Of a stretch of 64,000 bases of DNA, positions 53,986-64,000 are shown piece after piece; position 1 is the first letter of the stretch, and every line of letters begins with the position of its first letter. The position numbers and the translations under genes are program-made. Location: the NCBI RefSeq assembly GCF_050948215.1, contig NC_135163.1, forward strand, positions 3,038,001-3,102,000. The letters are read 5' to 3'. The DNA comes from Halictus rubicundus (lineage: Eukaryota > Arthropoda > Insecta > Hymenoptera > Halictidae). The notes under the pieces were generated by a model. It was not told the DNA's origin and did no database searches. It saw only the letters and a program-made list of their open reading frames with translations.

Positions 53986-56598
53986 TATGTGGCTCTCATC
54001 AATTGTGACTTTATCTTGAATGAAAATATTTTGCATATACTGACGATTCGTTGCACAGTTGAAAGATGGAGTAAATTTGAAAAAATGTTTGGAAAAATTG
54101 ATAAATGAAGCAACGAATGATCGTAAATCGATTATACACTTGAGCATGAGGTCCGGATAAACGATCGCGAGTATTATTTCGATATTTTCAACCGAGGAGA
54201 TAGGTCGCTATAATGATAGGTATTAGAGGAACAGGAAATAGAAACGCAGGGTTGGCTAATACACTCCGGCCAACCCCGTGCCAGGGTGGTTCCTCGGCTC
54301 GATGGATCGAAGCTGCATAGTTGTGGGGTCGGGAACTCCGTAATGGCTCTGTCGTTGTTCTCTAGTGTCAACAAAACATTGCTAATGTACCCACTCCAAC
54401 GCAAACTCACCCTCGCCTCACCCTTCGTCACGCTACTGTCAGCGCACCCTTGTCTTCGCTCGAGGATAAATCGAGGGTCGTCGGCGGAGCAGCCAGGAAA
54501 ATGGTGGACGAGCTGCTCGAGGCGGGACTTTTAATAATCTTCATCGGTATTCTCTGAAATTTCCAGAACTCCTTTTCATTTCGCCTCCCCGATGACCTCG
54601 ATTTTCTTCTCGTTGTTCGATCAATAGATTATTGGAAAGTTCGTTTGCATAATCCACTTCAACGTTCCATTATCGACCAATTAACATCCGTTTTACGTGA
54701 TTAACGTTTTAAACCGATCGCGAATCCCCTGATGGGTTAGTAATGTTTTCTGAGAACCGATTCCCCGTTTTATATTTAACGCCGAAGGACGATTCTGTCG
54801 CAGTGCTCGAGTCTGTTCGAGGTAGATCGAAACATATTGTAAAAATTATTGCGTTGCGACGGTGCTTTATTATTCAATATAAATTGTTGGCAGGATTGAG
54901 TTAGTCGGGCGTAGAGAAAATACAGTGTAAAACTAAAGAACCGCTAAACTTTCGTTGATAAACTGCCGACATTTACAACGTTATAAATTTTTATTTCGCA
55001 CGACGATTCCGCAGTCCATAAATCACGGGCGAAGATCGTATTTAGGTCGTCAGGGCTGCGAGTGTCTTTCAGGCATCGAGCGTAATCGGTGACGGACCAC
55101 GATAAAAATGCGGGGTCATCTGTTGGCCCGGGGGTCAGCCATTAATCACGGCCGGGGATCGTATTTAGATTGTGGCGGGTTAAAAGAGCCGAGAAAATTA
55201 GACGGTCCCAGTAATCGTTGCCAAAGGTGACGCTATTAAACGACAACCGTACATCAAGGGAGGCGGTGGCATTCGCCACGAAGAGAATCACTTCAAAGGG
55301 TGTTCCCTGAGATATTCGGGATTGTTTCCGCCATATACATTTCGCCGCCACCGGTGCTGCCGTCCGTTGCTCACCGCGACGCCACGGTTGTTAGGCGATA
55401 AACGTCGCACGATTTTATTATTGCTATCCATTAGATTATCTATTCGGAATTAGATTGGATGCGCTCCGTTATTCTTGGGCGAATAGGTGGACGCCGAGAG
55501 ACGGTCCACCAACGATGGACGCGTTTGTTTGCGAGGAGCAACGTGTACGGTTCCATTATGTTTTCCGCGAATTGAATTTAACGATCCCGTATATCGCGAC
55601 GGTGACATCGTCACGGGACAAAGGGAAGAGCCACGATCTATAGCGCGATCACGCGAACACGTTACACGTCTCGTGAAACGTGACTTTTGCGCCGACATCT
55701 TGAAATCCCGCGTTTTTACTGTTTGGTTTTTTAGTTGGGCGTCGACGACCACGACGAACGTAATTCCACCTATCTCGACGCGATCTATGATCAAGACAAT
55801 TCAGATTCTTGTGTAGAGTGCGCGAAATACTGTTAACCCCTTGCCCTATAATATCGAGTTCGTTATTTATTATTACATCGAGACTGTTTTTCATCCAGAA
55901 ATTCTCAATGTATGGCTGTGTTTCGACGGCGTATTGGTTCGGACATCGATGGTGTATTGGTTCGAACAGCACGTGAGAGTGCTATCGGAGAGTGCTATTC
56001 CTTTCGTGCAAAATGAAACACTGACGAATTTGACTCCGGAGAGTAACTCGCGGCAGTTTTACTGTCAAATGGACGCGCACCCTTAGTTATAATAATTTCT
56101 GAAGTCATCGGAGGAAAAGTCGGATGGTCGAGGCGCCATGGCAGCACGGGATCGAACAAAGGCCGAGGCGAAGTAGCGCCACCCTCTTTGTCACCGCGAG
56201 GCCCCCTCGGTTTTCAGGAAGAGTCAATATTGGCGCAGCCACCCCCGCGCGTCCAACCCTTACAAAAAGGCCGACAACCGTCAGTGTCCCCTCCGTAACG
56301 CCCTCTCGACACCGACTCCATTCTCTTTTCTCCCCCATCTGTCCTCCTCCACCACATCCGGGAAATGGCATCCATTCCCAAAAACCTTCTGACTCCGGGG
56401 GGAGAACACCCCACGTCCCCAATCCGCGTCCACTTCAATCTGATGTGCCTCCATCTTCCACTTACGCGGCGATACTCAACGGAACGATTTAATTAAGCCT
56501 GAACAATGGACATTTAATATTGGGGTTAGTGCTTGCCTGTTTATAGCGGTGGCTTCTACGTTTGCCCCTTCAGCCTGGGAATGCACGTCCGCAATTAA

Positions 56599-56791
56599 CA
56601 CTAACACTACGACCGGTTTCACGGTTTTTATGTAATTATTGAAACTACAAAGATGCTTCCATCGGAAATTAATACATTTTTAGACGCACACATATTGTTA
56701 TCGAAATTGCGAGAAATCTGAATAAATTCGGTTCCGCAATTTTTATTAAACAACGTGTACCGGTCACGTTCTGTGACCGGTACGACTAGTG
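56599..56791. mobile_element. TTAA-flanked MITE with CACTA..CGACCGGT ends
   Basis: TTAA|CACTAACACTACGACCGGT and ACCGGTACGACTAGTG|TTAA, 193 bp, intact duplication, AT-rich interior. Confidence 0.8.
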
Positions 56792-57822
56792 TTAATTGAC
56801 TGCGGGTATTTATGCAAAATAACATCTTTCTGCATCCAGTTATAGAAGGCAGGAGTTGAGATATAGGTATTTCTCTTAACAGTTTTAATAAATTGATAGC
56901 AATAGTATTTTTAAATTCTTCTGATGCTTTCACTACTTTATTTACTATACAGGGTGTCCCCTTTGCTATGTCCCCCTACTATTTTTAAGCCCTCATTCTA
57001 GCAATTACATTTGGTAGAAGCATATGCTCGAACGTTAACGAAAAGAGGTAACGAGAAGTTCATCAATTTTAACCAAAAATCGACACAAGTTATCTTTTGT
57101 ACTTAATAAAATTCGACTTGTGTCAATACCATAATTTAACAAACGGGTCAGCGAAAGAAAGTCAGAGCGAACCGAAAGACGGACCCCGAAGACGAGCGCC
57201 GATGAATCGACTCTCGCCTCTCATAATCCAGCGGTGTCGCGGCCGTCGGTAGCGTGGGTCGTCATCGTGACTCCCCGACACGTCGACGATCGCGATCGAT
57301 TTCCATCAAAGTCGCTGCCGAGCCTCGATACCGATCGACTTCCATCAAAGTCGAAGACCTCGCCCTGTTCTCCGGTGCCGGCGGCGAGCAGGCGAACGGT
57401 CGAGCGAGAACGTTCGTCTCCCGCTGGGCGCGGATGAATCACTATGCTCGTACAAGCGTTTGTCATTCGACTGCGGTGTCTACCGCGATCTCTTCGAGGC
57501 TCGTAAAAGACGGCCGAAACGTGTGCCGCGCGTTGTTGATACTCGCGCCCGTGATACGAGCTCGATGACACGCCGAGCGAGAATCTAATTTCGGAAAATT
57601 AACTTCTTTCGCACGCGTGGCAACATCGATTTCGTCAACCGTTCGCATCACGGTGTATTGCACCGATTCCGAGGAAGATTTCAAAATTTACCAGACAACG
57701 AGGTCAATTGAGCGAGTTTTCTTCGCTTTGTAAATGTCAGAACCAAAGACCATAATTGTTACGACAAAAATTGTAAAAGTTGCGGCATGAGAGTTCAAAT
57801 TATCGTCTAAATGATTTTGATT

Positions 57823-59121
57823 AAAATTACGACGGTGTCGTATGAATTATAGGATCTACATCTGTCAAGTACAAAAGTAATTTTTTAAAAATCGAATTGG
57901 CAGCCAAAAATTCAGATAAAATTCACAGTCGTGTGTGCTATTAGGTGGAATGTTCGCTAATTTTTTTGTAATTTTCCGTGAAGCAGAACAGGAGAAATAA
58001 ACCATAATTGAGTAAACTGTCTCCACCCTGTAGCTACCCTTGTGATAGGGCTGCCGACTTGAAACTTGCCACAGAGGGTTTTCTGTGGGAACCCTATCGA
58101 AAGGTATGACGAGTGATCGATTTGAGTGCACGTCCCTAAAGGGATAATAAAATTACGACGGTGTCGTATGAATTATAGGATCTACATCTTTCAGGTACAA
58201 AAGTAATTTTTTAAAAATCGAATTGACAGCCAAAAATTCAGATAAAATTCACAGTCGTGTGTGCTATTAGGTGGAATGTTCGCTAATTTTTTTGTAATTT
58301 TCCGTGAAGCAGAACAGGAGAAACAAACCATAATTGAGTAAACCGTCTCCACCCTGTAGCTACCCTTGTGATAGGGCTGCCGACTTGAAACTTGCCACAG
58401 AGGGTTTTCTGTGGGAACCCTATCGAAAGGTATGACGAGTGATCGATTTGAGTGCACATCCCTAAAGGGATAATAAAATTACGACGGTGTCGTATAAATT
58501 ATAGGATCTACATCTGTCAGGTAGAAAGTAATTTTTTAAAAATCGAATTTGCAGCCAAAAATTCAGATAAAATTCACAGTCGTGTATGCTATTAGGTGGA
58601 ATGTTCGCTAATTTTTTTGTAATTTTCCGTGAAGCAGAACAGGAGAAACAAACCATAATTGAGTAAACCGTCTCCACCCTGTAGCTACCCTTGTGATAGG
58701 GCTGCCGACTTGAAACTTGCCACAGAGGGTTTTCTGTGGGAACCCTATCGAAAGGTATGACGAGTGATCGATTTGAGTGCACATCCCTAAAGGGATAATA
58801 AAATTACGACGGTGTCGTATAAATTATAGGATCTACATCTGTCAGGTAGAAAGTAATTTTTTAAAAATCGAATTTGCAGCCAAAAATTCAGATAAAATTC
58901 ACAGTCGTGTATGCTATTAGGTGGAATGTTCGCTAATTTTTTAGTAATTTTCCGTGAAGCAGAACAGGAGAAACAAACCATAATTGAGTAAACCGTCTCC
59001 ACCCTGTAGCTACCCTTGTGATAGGGCTGCCGACTTGAAACTTGCCACAGAGGGTTTTCTGTGGGAACCCTATCGAAAGGTATGACGGGAGATCGATTTG
59101 AGGGCACATCCCTAAAGGGTT
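57823..59121. repeat. Four-copy tandem array, 326-bp unit
   Basis: The marker GACGGTGTCGTAT occurs at 57831, 58157, 58483 and 58808, giving spacings of 326, 326 and 325. Each unit ends near the palindrome CCCTAAAGGG. Copies 3 and 4 share private variants (CGTATAAATTATAGG, GGTAGAAAGTAA, AATTTGCAGCC), while copy 1 is the most different of the first three. A minus-strand 88-106-codon frame repeats with the unit and is not evidence of a gene. Confidence 0.95.
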
Positions 59122-59830
59122 AGTCAATGCTTGACGACACAATAGTATCGGCAAGGGCATTGGTACCCGATTCCGACGGAAGCCGCGAACATCGAAGACG
59201 CAAAGAGTTCATTCATCGGCGGCGCGGTGAGTCAGTTGAGTCCGGAAGAAAAACGAACGACAGAGGAGAATGGGAGATTGAGGAACGGGTGACCGGAAGC
59301 CGGCGGCGGTGAAGCTTCGCTGCACAAATAAAGATGCGTTCGGGTCAAGCGGGTAGACACTCGTTGAAATCGTTCTCGCGATGCCGACGTCCCCGAAATA
59401 GCTCTACGACTACTGCCCGCGTACCATTGCCTGGTTTACGGTTACAGCATGCACGGTGTCTGGGCAACGCGGTCTGCGTATCTGAAACCAGAGAACCCAT
59501 CTCCTCGTCACCGTGGCTCCTCTTCGTACGGTCCGCCCAACATTCATGAACCGTTGCACGAAAAAGGTGACCCTATGTCCACCGTGATTCCCGTCCGGCT
59601 CCCGAATCCCCGTGCTTTCCATCCACTCTCAAAAATGTTTCATTTTGATCGCGACCCTTTCCAACCCTCACACGTCCCTCATGCTGAAACCACACCTATT
59701 CGCGGTTTCTTCATCTTCACTTAAAACGTGCAACAAATTAAACTGATATAACGGATAGAAACGTAGACGTAAAAAAGATCCGATGGGAAAATGGAAAGAA
59801 TAATCCAGAATAGAAAAAGTGGGCAATTAA

Positions 59831-60069
59831 CCCTTTGCACTGGGCGCTATTTTCTAAAACTAAATTTTTCTCTTCCGTCTTAGAATATTTTCATTTTATT
59901 CATACGAAACTGATCCGATTTCCACATATAATATTTAAATGTTTAATGATCTGTTAAATACAAATTTTGTAATGTAACAAATACATTGTAATATTTGTTG
60001 TAATTTCTTTGAAATAATGCCACAACAATTTCTAGTGGTGCTTCAAAGTCACCGCTCGAGTGCAAAGGG
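59831..60069. mobile_element. piggyBac-like MITE, CCCTTTGCACT family, divergent
   Basis: TTAA|CCCTTTGCACTGGGCGC on the left and CGCTCGAGTGCAAAGGG|TCAA on the right. The interior differs from the other copies. Confidence 0.75.
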
Positions 60070-60178
60070 TCAAGTGTTTTAACGTTCCCTGGGATGCCGA
60101 AGATCTGGACAGTGAACGTGTTGATTTAAGGCAAAATAGATTTTTATTGTCGATATTGAAGACTACACACAATAAGTA

Positions 60179-60390
60179 CAGTGTTTTCTCGATATATGCC
60201 CACAACACAGGTGTAGACAGGGACATGTATCGGCCAGGAGATACTGTGATCCACGCCGAACGTAGAAAAGGATGACGAGGCTTTAGAGATCTCGGTTCAT
60301 GTCCCCTCACGGGGTATACTCCGCGGAAGTGGGGATAGTTCTGGGACCTTTATCGGATACATATTTGGGACATATATCGAGAAAATATTC
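60179..60390. mobile_element. TA-flanked MITE, CAGTGTTTACTCGATATATG family
   Basis: TA|CAGTGTTTTCTCGATATATG on the left; the right end ACATATATCGAGAAAATATT is degraded. The interior retains GATCCACGCCGAACGTAGAA and GGGGATAGTTCTGGGACC. Confidence 0.7.
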
Positions 60391-60558
60391 GCCACATGAT
60401 TTACAACCACCATGTTGAACCATCACCGTTGCGAACACACTAAGGTCTCTAATAACCTGAGAATGTGATCTAAATAATTCAATAAAAAAAAAAGGAAGAA
60501 AGATTCATTCTGATGGGTGATGATTTTGGACTTCTTTTCCCCGCTAGATTATTACATA

Positions 60559-60919
60559 GGGACCCCATTACTGTGGCGGTACCAATTACTGTGCCTATGT
60601 TAATTACACATATTTTAAAGCATAACGAATATTGAAAAAGAGATGTATAACATCTATATTAACTAATTTTAACCCATTTGCATCATTAGCGTATATATAT
60701 ACGCTCAATTTATTTTTTCTTATAATGCTGAAATATGAAGTTCTTTTACTTGTAGTCATTTTTGTACTTAAATATAATAATAAAAAAGTTTGGCGATAAA
60801 GGCCTTCTTTTCGTATTTACGATGCAAATTGGTTAACGAAAATATTTAATATATCTTTTTTAATATTCATTGTGCTTTGAAAAGAAGTGTGATTAATATA
60901 CACACAGTAATTGGGTCCC
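60559..60919. mobile_element. Palindromic MITE hosting a nested TTAA MITE
   Basis: GGGACCCCATTACTGTG on the left and CACAGTAATTGGGTCCC on the right are inverted with one mismatch. AAAGCATAACGAATATT is mirrored by AATATTCATTGTGCTTT. The centre is interrupted by 60673-60832. Confidence 0.75.
60673..60832. mobile_element. TTAA-flanked MITE nested in 60559-60919
   Basis: TTAA|CCCATTTGCATC and GATGCAAATTGG|TTAA, 160 bp, intact duplication. The outer repeats at 30004 and 31088 lack this insert. Confidence 0.8.
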
Positions 60920-61655
60920 TTAGCCTAGTAGATGGACCACCGTGCGGCGTGTTACCCCGGGGGTTTCTCCTCCATTCATTCGTTTCCCTGCGGCCAGCAA
61001 TTTCGCGAATTCCGGCCGGCGAACGGGCGTATAATAATAGCCGGTTTTCGTCGGTTTCGCGGGCGTTCGTTCCCGGTGTTGACGAGAGTTGGTTCGCGGT
61101 TCCGCGATGCTGCTCGCCCCGACGATCACTCTCATTCAGATTTAGGATCTGGCGTGCCACGGTCGGTTGTTCCCGTTCGCCCGTTTCGCCCGTTTCGCAA
61201 CGATCGGCCGCGATCGGCTCGTTTCTCATCGTTCGCGCGACTCCTCGAACGGATCCGGACGCAAAAACGACGAGACGACCTTAGCGTCAATCAGAGCCGC
61301 GCGGTATTTCTGCGTCGACGCGTTATGGGCGGACCCTTGCCGATTCCTTCGAAATCATTGAATAGAAATAGAGCGCCTTCGGTTCTGCTGCGGACGCGAC
61401 GCCCGCTCCGTGACGCAACCGTTGCGTATTGGTCCGCGATGGTTATTCTTATTTTTCCTTTCTCTTTTTTCATACTGAGCATCTGGAACAACGGGTCAGA
61501 TTTATTTCAGCTGTTACCTTACACCCCCCACCCACTCGAAGCTTATCATTTTTGTTATATTTTGCATCGATGGTTGCAACGGATGAAACACACGTCTATT
61601 CGAGGATCTGTTTACACGTTAACTGCACATATAATGTAGAGACACATATAGTGAC

Positions 61656-61903
61656 ATATAAGTCACTATAAGACCCACATACTGTTAGTCACATATAATT
61701 GACAGTGATTTTTGACTAGGTTTAGACATTCATTTTTATTGTGACATATCCAGATAAACCGAATTTTATTGAGATCTTTAGAATTCGGAAGGGTTAAAAC
61801 AGCATCCCCTATAACACATTTGAAATGTCTAGTTTCGCTTTCATTAATTAAATTACTCTGATTTTGTAAGAATCTCTGGGAATGATATTTGGCACTTAAC
61901 GTG
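61656..61903 (-). mobile_element. Reverse copy of the TTAA MITE seen at 8910-9144
   Basis: GGCACTTAACGTG|TCAA at the right edge is the reverse of the family's left end. The interior (ACTAGGTTTAGA, GACATATCCAGATAAACCGA, AGCATCCCCTATAA) matches in inverse orientation. The left boundary here is approximate. Confidence 0.7.
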
Positions 61904-62069
61904 TCAAATATTAATGACTCGCGCCAACGCAATTTAATAGAAAATTGTTGAGATCCTCTTTGACGTACTAGTTATTGAGAAGGCCACTGATAAATTCCCA
62001 GCAGGAAAAGTATTAAAAATGAGATTCCACTGATTTTTAGAAAACTTATTCAATTTTACATTCGATTAA

Positions 62070-62215
62070 CCCTAAACCTACAAAAAATGACAGTTGTGCG
62101 CAGTCAAAATTTAGAAGACTGAACTTATTTGCACAGTTTTCATTACATAATGTGTGCTTGAATAATAAAGCCTATTCAATCATTTCCTACGAAAGCGTTA
62201 AAAAATAATTTATGA
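62070..62215. mobile_element. Relative of the MITE at 12096-12721, without the nested insert
   Basis: TTAACCCTAAACCTACAAAAAA start and AATGTGTGCTTGAATAA, CATTTCCTACGAAAGCGTT interior match the left part of 12096-12721. Confidence 0.55.
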
Positions 62216-63069
62216 AAAATTATCAAATTTTTATTACTCCTAATTGCATGTAGAGTCTGCAACAATTTTCGCGACGATCGTGCCGCGGTAGAAACGAAAA
62301 GTCATGGTGCTGAAAGCGTGACACGAATGTATACTACGTCCTAATTGAAATGGAGCATGGAATGGGGTACGAGTAGGAGATCAAAGTGGCATACCATTGT
62401 GAAATTCAATATTTGCAAAGTGTACAATAAATCGTAAATAGTGCTCGGTGTTACAGGCAGCACAGGGTGCGACATCGTTTGAATGTTCTCTTCAAAGTTC
62501 CGTAACCGTTCCTGGAAAACTTATTGAACCGTAGAAAACTGCGCGACAAATTATTGCAATAAGACGGGATCGCCGGGGCATCTGCTTAAATTATTTATAC
62601 GAACGGGCGAACATTTCTACGCCAAGATACGAGCTAGCGAACAAGGCAGCTTTAACGTTCTGTACGCCGGTGGTGAATAAAGCTCCAGCTCATATCCGTG
62701 AATTTATTGGTCGACCGAATACAAAGTAGCTTGTGCGTAACATGCGCGCACTGCGCACGATAAAGTTGCGTTTTACGAGTAGCACTGCAACGTTACCGCG
62801 GTCCAAACGATTTACGCTAGCCAATAATTTCACGAGAAACGAGAAATACTCGCGTATTGTACCCTTCTAATATTTAGCGATAAATTCCGTCATTTAGCGA
62901 TCAAGTTAACCACGAAAAGAGAAAACTACGAAATTTTTAGCCGGTGGATTAAAACGTTTATGGGAATTCTTGGACTCATAAGACGAGCTCCCGCTGGTCG
63001 GATTAAAAGACAAATTCAATTTATCGCTTGAGAGGTTCGCTGAACCGAATGCAGAAGAGAAGTTTCATT

Positions 63070-63540
63070 AAGACTCCGTAGATTCCCGATAAGGTAGAGT
63101 GACCAGGTTACCGACAAAAATACGCGAAAAATGGTTTTACGTGTTTCAACGTTTCGTCCTTATATGAGAATATTTTTCGGTGGGAAAGGGCTCATTCGAA
63201 AGAGGAAGGTTCAATCTAGCTCGCGCTGGTCAGGAGCGGACGAGATTATGCAGACATTTGGTAATACAAGCGTTAGAAGTAGGCCAAACATTGACGATGC
63301 GTATGCCGTGGAATACAAGCATTTTTATGCCATTGGATGATCTCCAGCTACAAATTGAGGTATATTTTGTCTTGATTCTCTGCGAAATAAAGCGAAAAAC
63401 TTGAAGCGCGTTTCTGGCGTCAGAATTCATAATATCGACAATACAGAGCAGAAAATGTGACAAGTATAGTCACAGACTTAGGACCCGTCGGATCAAGACC
63501 AAGACGGATTTTAAGAAAGAAGGCTGTGAATGGAAATTAT
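63070..63540. mobile_element. Homologue of the TTAA MITE at 34492-34843
   Basis: CGATAAGGTAGAGTGACCAG, ATGGTTTTACGTGTTTC, TTTCTGGCGTCAGAATTCAT and AAGGCTGTGAATGGAAATTA align in order with the copy at 34492. The GGGCCCGG termini are not preserved. Confidence 0.65.
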
Positions 63541-63962
63541 ACAGCAGTTGCCGATCTGCTGACTACCCTTGGTTCTTAATTTCGATGGAATTCCAAAGCA
63601 GTAATTTAACGCACCAATTCTACTTTCAAATCCCCGTTATAACTCTTTCAATACTGGACCATACGACTTGGATTCTTTTTTCGAGAAAGAAATTAGAACA
63701 ATTGGTTAACCATACATGACGTGAAGAAGAAAATGTTGAGAACCATCGACTGAGGGGATTCTTCTCTCCGTTCAGCGACGGCAATTGCCGTTAAATTTCC
63801 TCGAAGAAAGGGACATCGGGGTCGAATAATGCTCGCCTAATTCGACCTACGACCCCGTGACAAAGGATTCGGAAGACGAGAAAGAGAGGAAAAGATAGAG
63901 GAGGTGACACCGGGGGTTGGATGTTCGGTGAACATTGAATCCGGGGACGGAAAAGGTTCGAC

Positions 63963-63964
<2 letters not shown>

Positions 63965-64000
<36 letters not shown>
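63965..64000. repeat. (GA)n microsatellite at the window edge
   Basis: An uninterrupted GA run reaching the last base. Its full length is not visible. Confidence 0.95.

Larger units (their letters stand above)
45089..64000. other. Probable so intron 3 or 3' intergenic DNA, no supported exon
   Basis: Phase 2 at 45088 demands a further so exon, but no frame resembling the family's acidic, Ser-rich C-terminal region was found. The region holds MITEs (46778, 51295, 52211, 52601, 56599, 59831, 60179, 60559, 61656, 62070, 63070), a four-unit tandem array (57823-59121) and a terminal GA tract. Open frames of up to 241 codons (48273-48998 minus, 60932-61639 plus) show no domain. Confidence 0.55.

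Noticed and set aside
57865..59107. Repeated 88-106-codon minus frames sharing MHSNRSLVIPFDRVP
   Set aside because: They are conserved because the tandem units are nearly identical, not because of selection visible here. No start context or domain supports a gene.
59127..59224. Open frame MLDDTIVSARALVPDSDGSR ending at a GTGAGT donor, considered as a later so exon
   Set aside because: The acceptor options are weak and the sequence does not resemble the Six1/2 C-terminal region.
60932..61639. 235-codon + strand frame
   Set aside because: No domain, very high Arg/Phe content from CpG-rich sequence, and open frames on the other strand over the same bases.

Overview
The window looks like chromosomal DNA from a holometabolous insect, most likely a hymenopteran (ant, bee or wasp). 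The anchor is an insect-type Six1/2 (sine oculis) homeobox gene split by large introns. The rest is gene-poor, rich in CpG and microsatellites, and packed with small dispersed DNA-transposon relics. The order-level placement is inference. No bacterial, organellar or viral gene was recognised.

All four supported gene models lie on the + strand. (A) A short two-exon model, 4455-4495 joined to 10862-10988, has a TATA-like box upstream and encodes a basic 55-residue product or the start of a longer one. (B) A two-exon model, 18168-18222 joined to 20565-20923, encodes a 137-residue charged protein ending in a PP1-docking-type RVTF motif and followed by AATAAA. (C) A four-exon model, 21623-21700, 22302-24229, 24738-25435 and 25847-26370, encodes an unrecognised 1075-residue basic, cysteine-rich protein; every exon phase matches. 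(D) sine oculis has coding exons at 33681-33971, 39800-40061 and 44854-45088, carrying the SIX domain and homeodomain. Its C-terminal exon was not found in the remaining 18.9 kb, so the 3' part of the window is probably a long intron of this gene.

The non-coding DNA is largely MITE-type material. There is a 746-bp hAT element with an 8-bp target duplication and a decayed transposase tail (597-1342). Several TTAA-flanked piggyBac-like families, a TA-flanked Tc1/mariner-like family with at least six copies, pogo/Tigger-like elements and a palindromic CAGGGTGTCCC family are also present. Some elements are nested, and one nested insertion can be checked against an empty site in the same window. 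A four-copy tandem array with a 326-bp unit occupies 57823-59121, and a two-copy tandem duplication carrying CACGTG palindromes lies at 14636-15055.

The four genes show no evident shared pathway. sine oculis is a developmental transcription factor. Gene B may be a PP1 regulator. Gene C has the composition of a structural protein. Gene A is unknown. The sparse, intron-rich layout around sine oculis is typical of developmental regulators.
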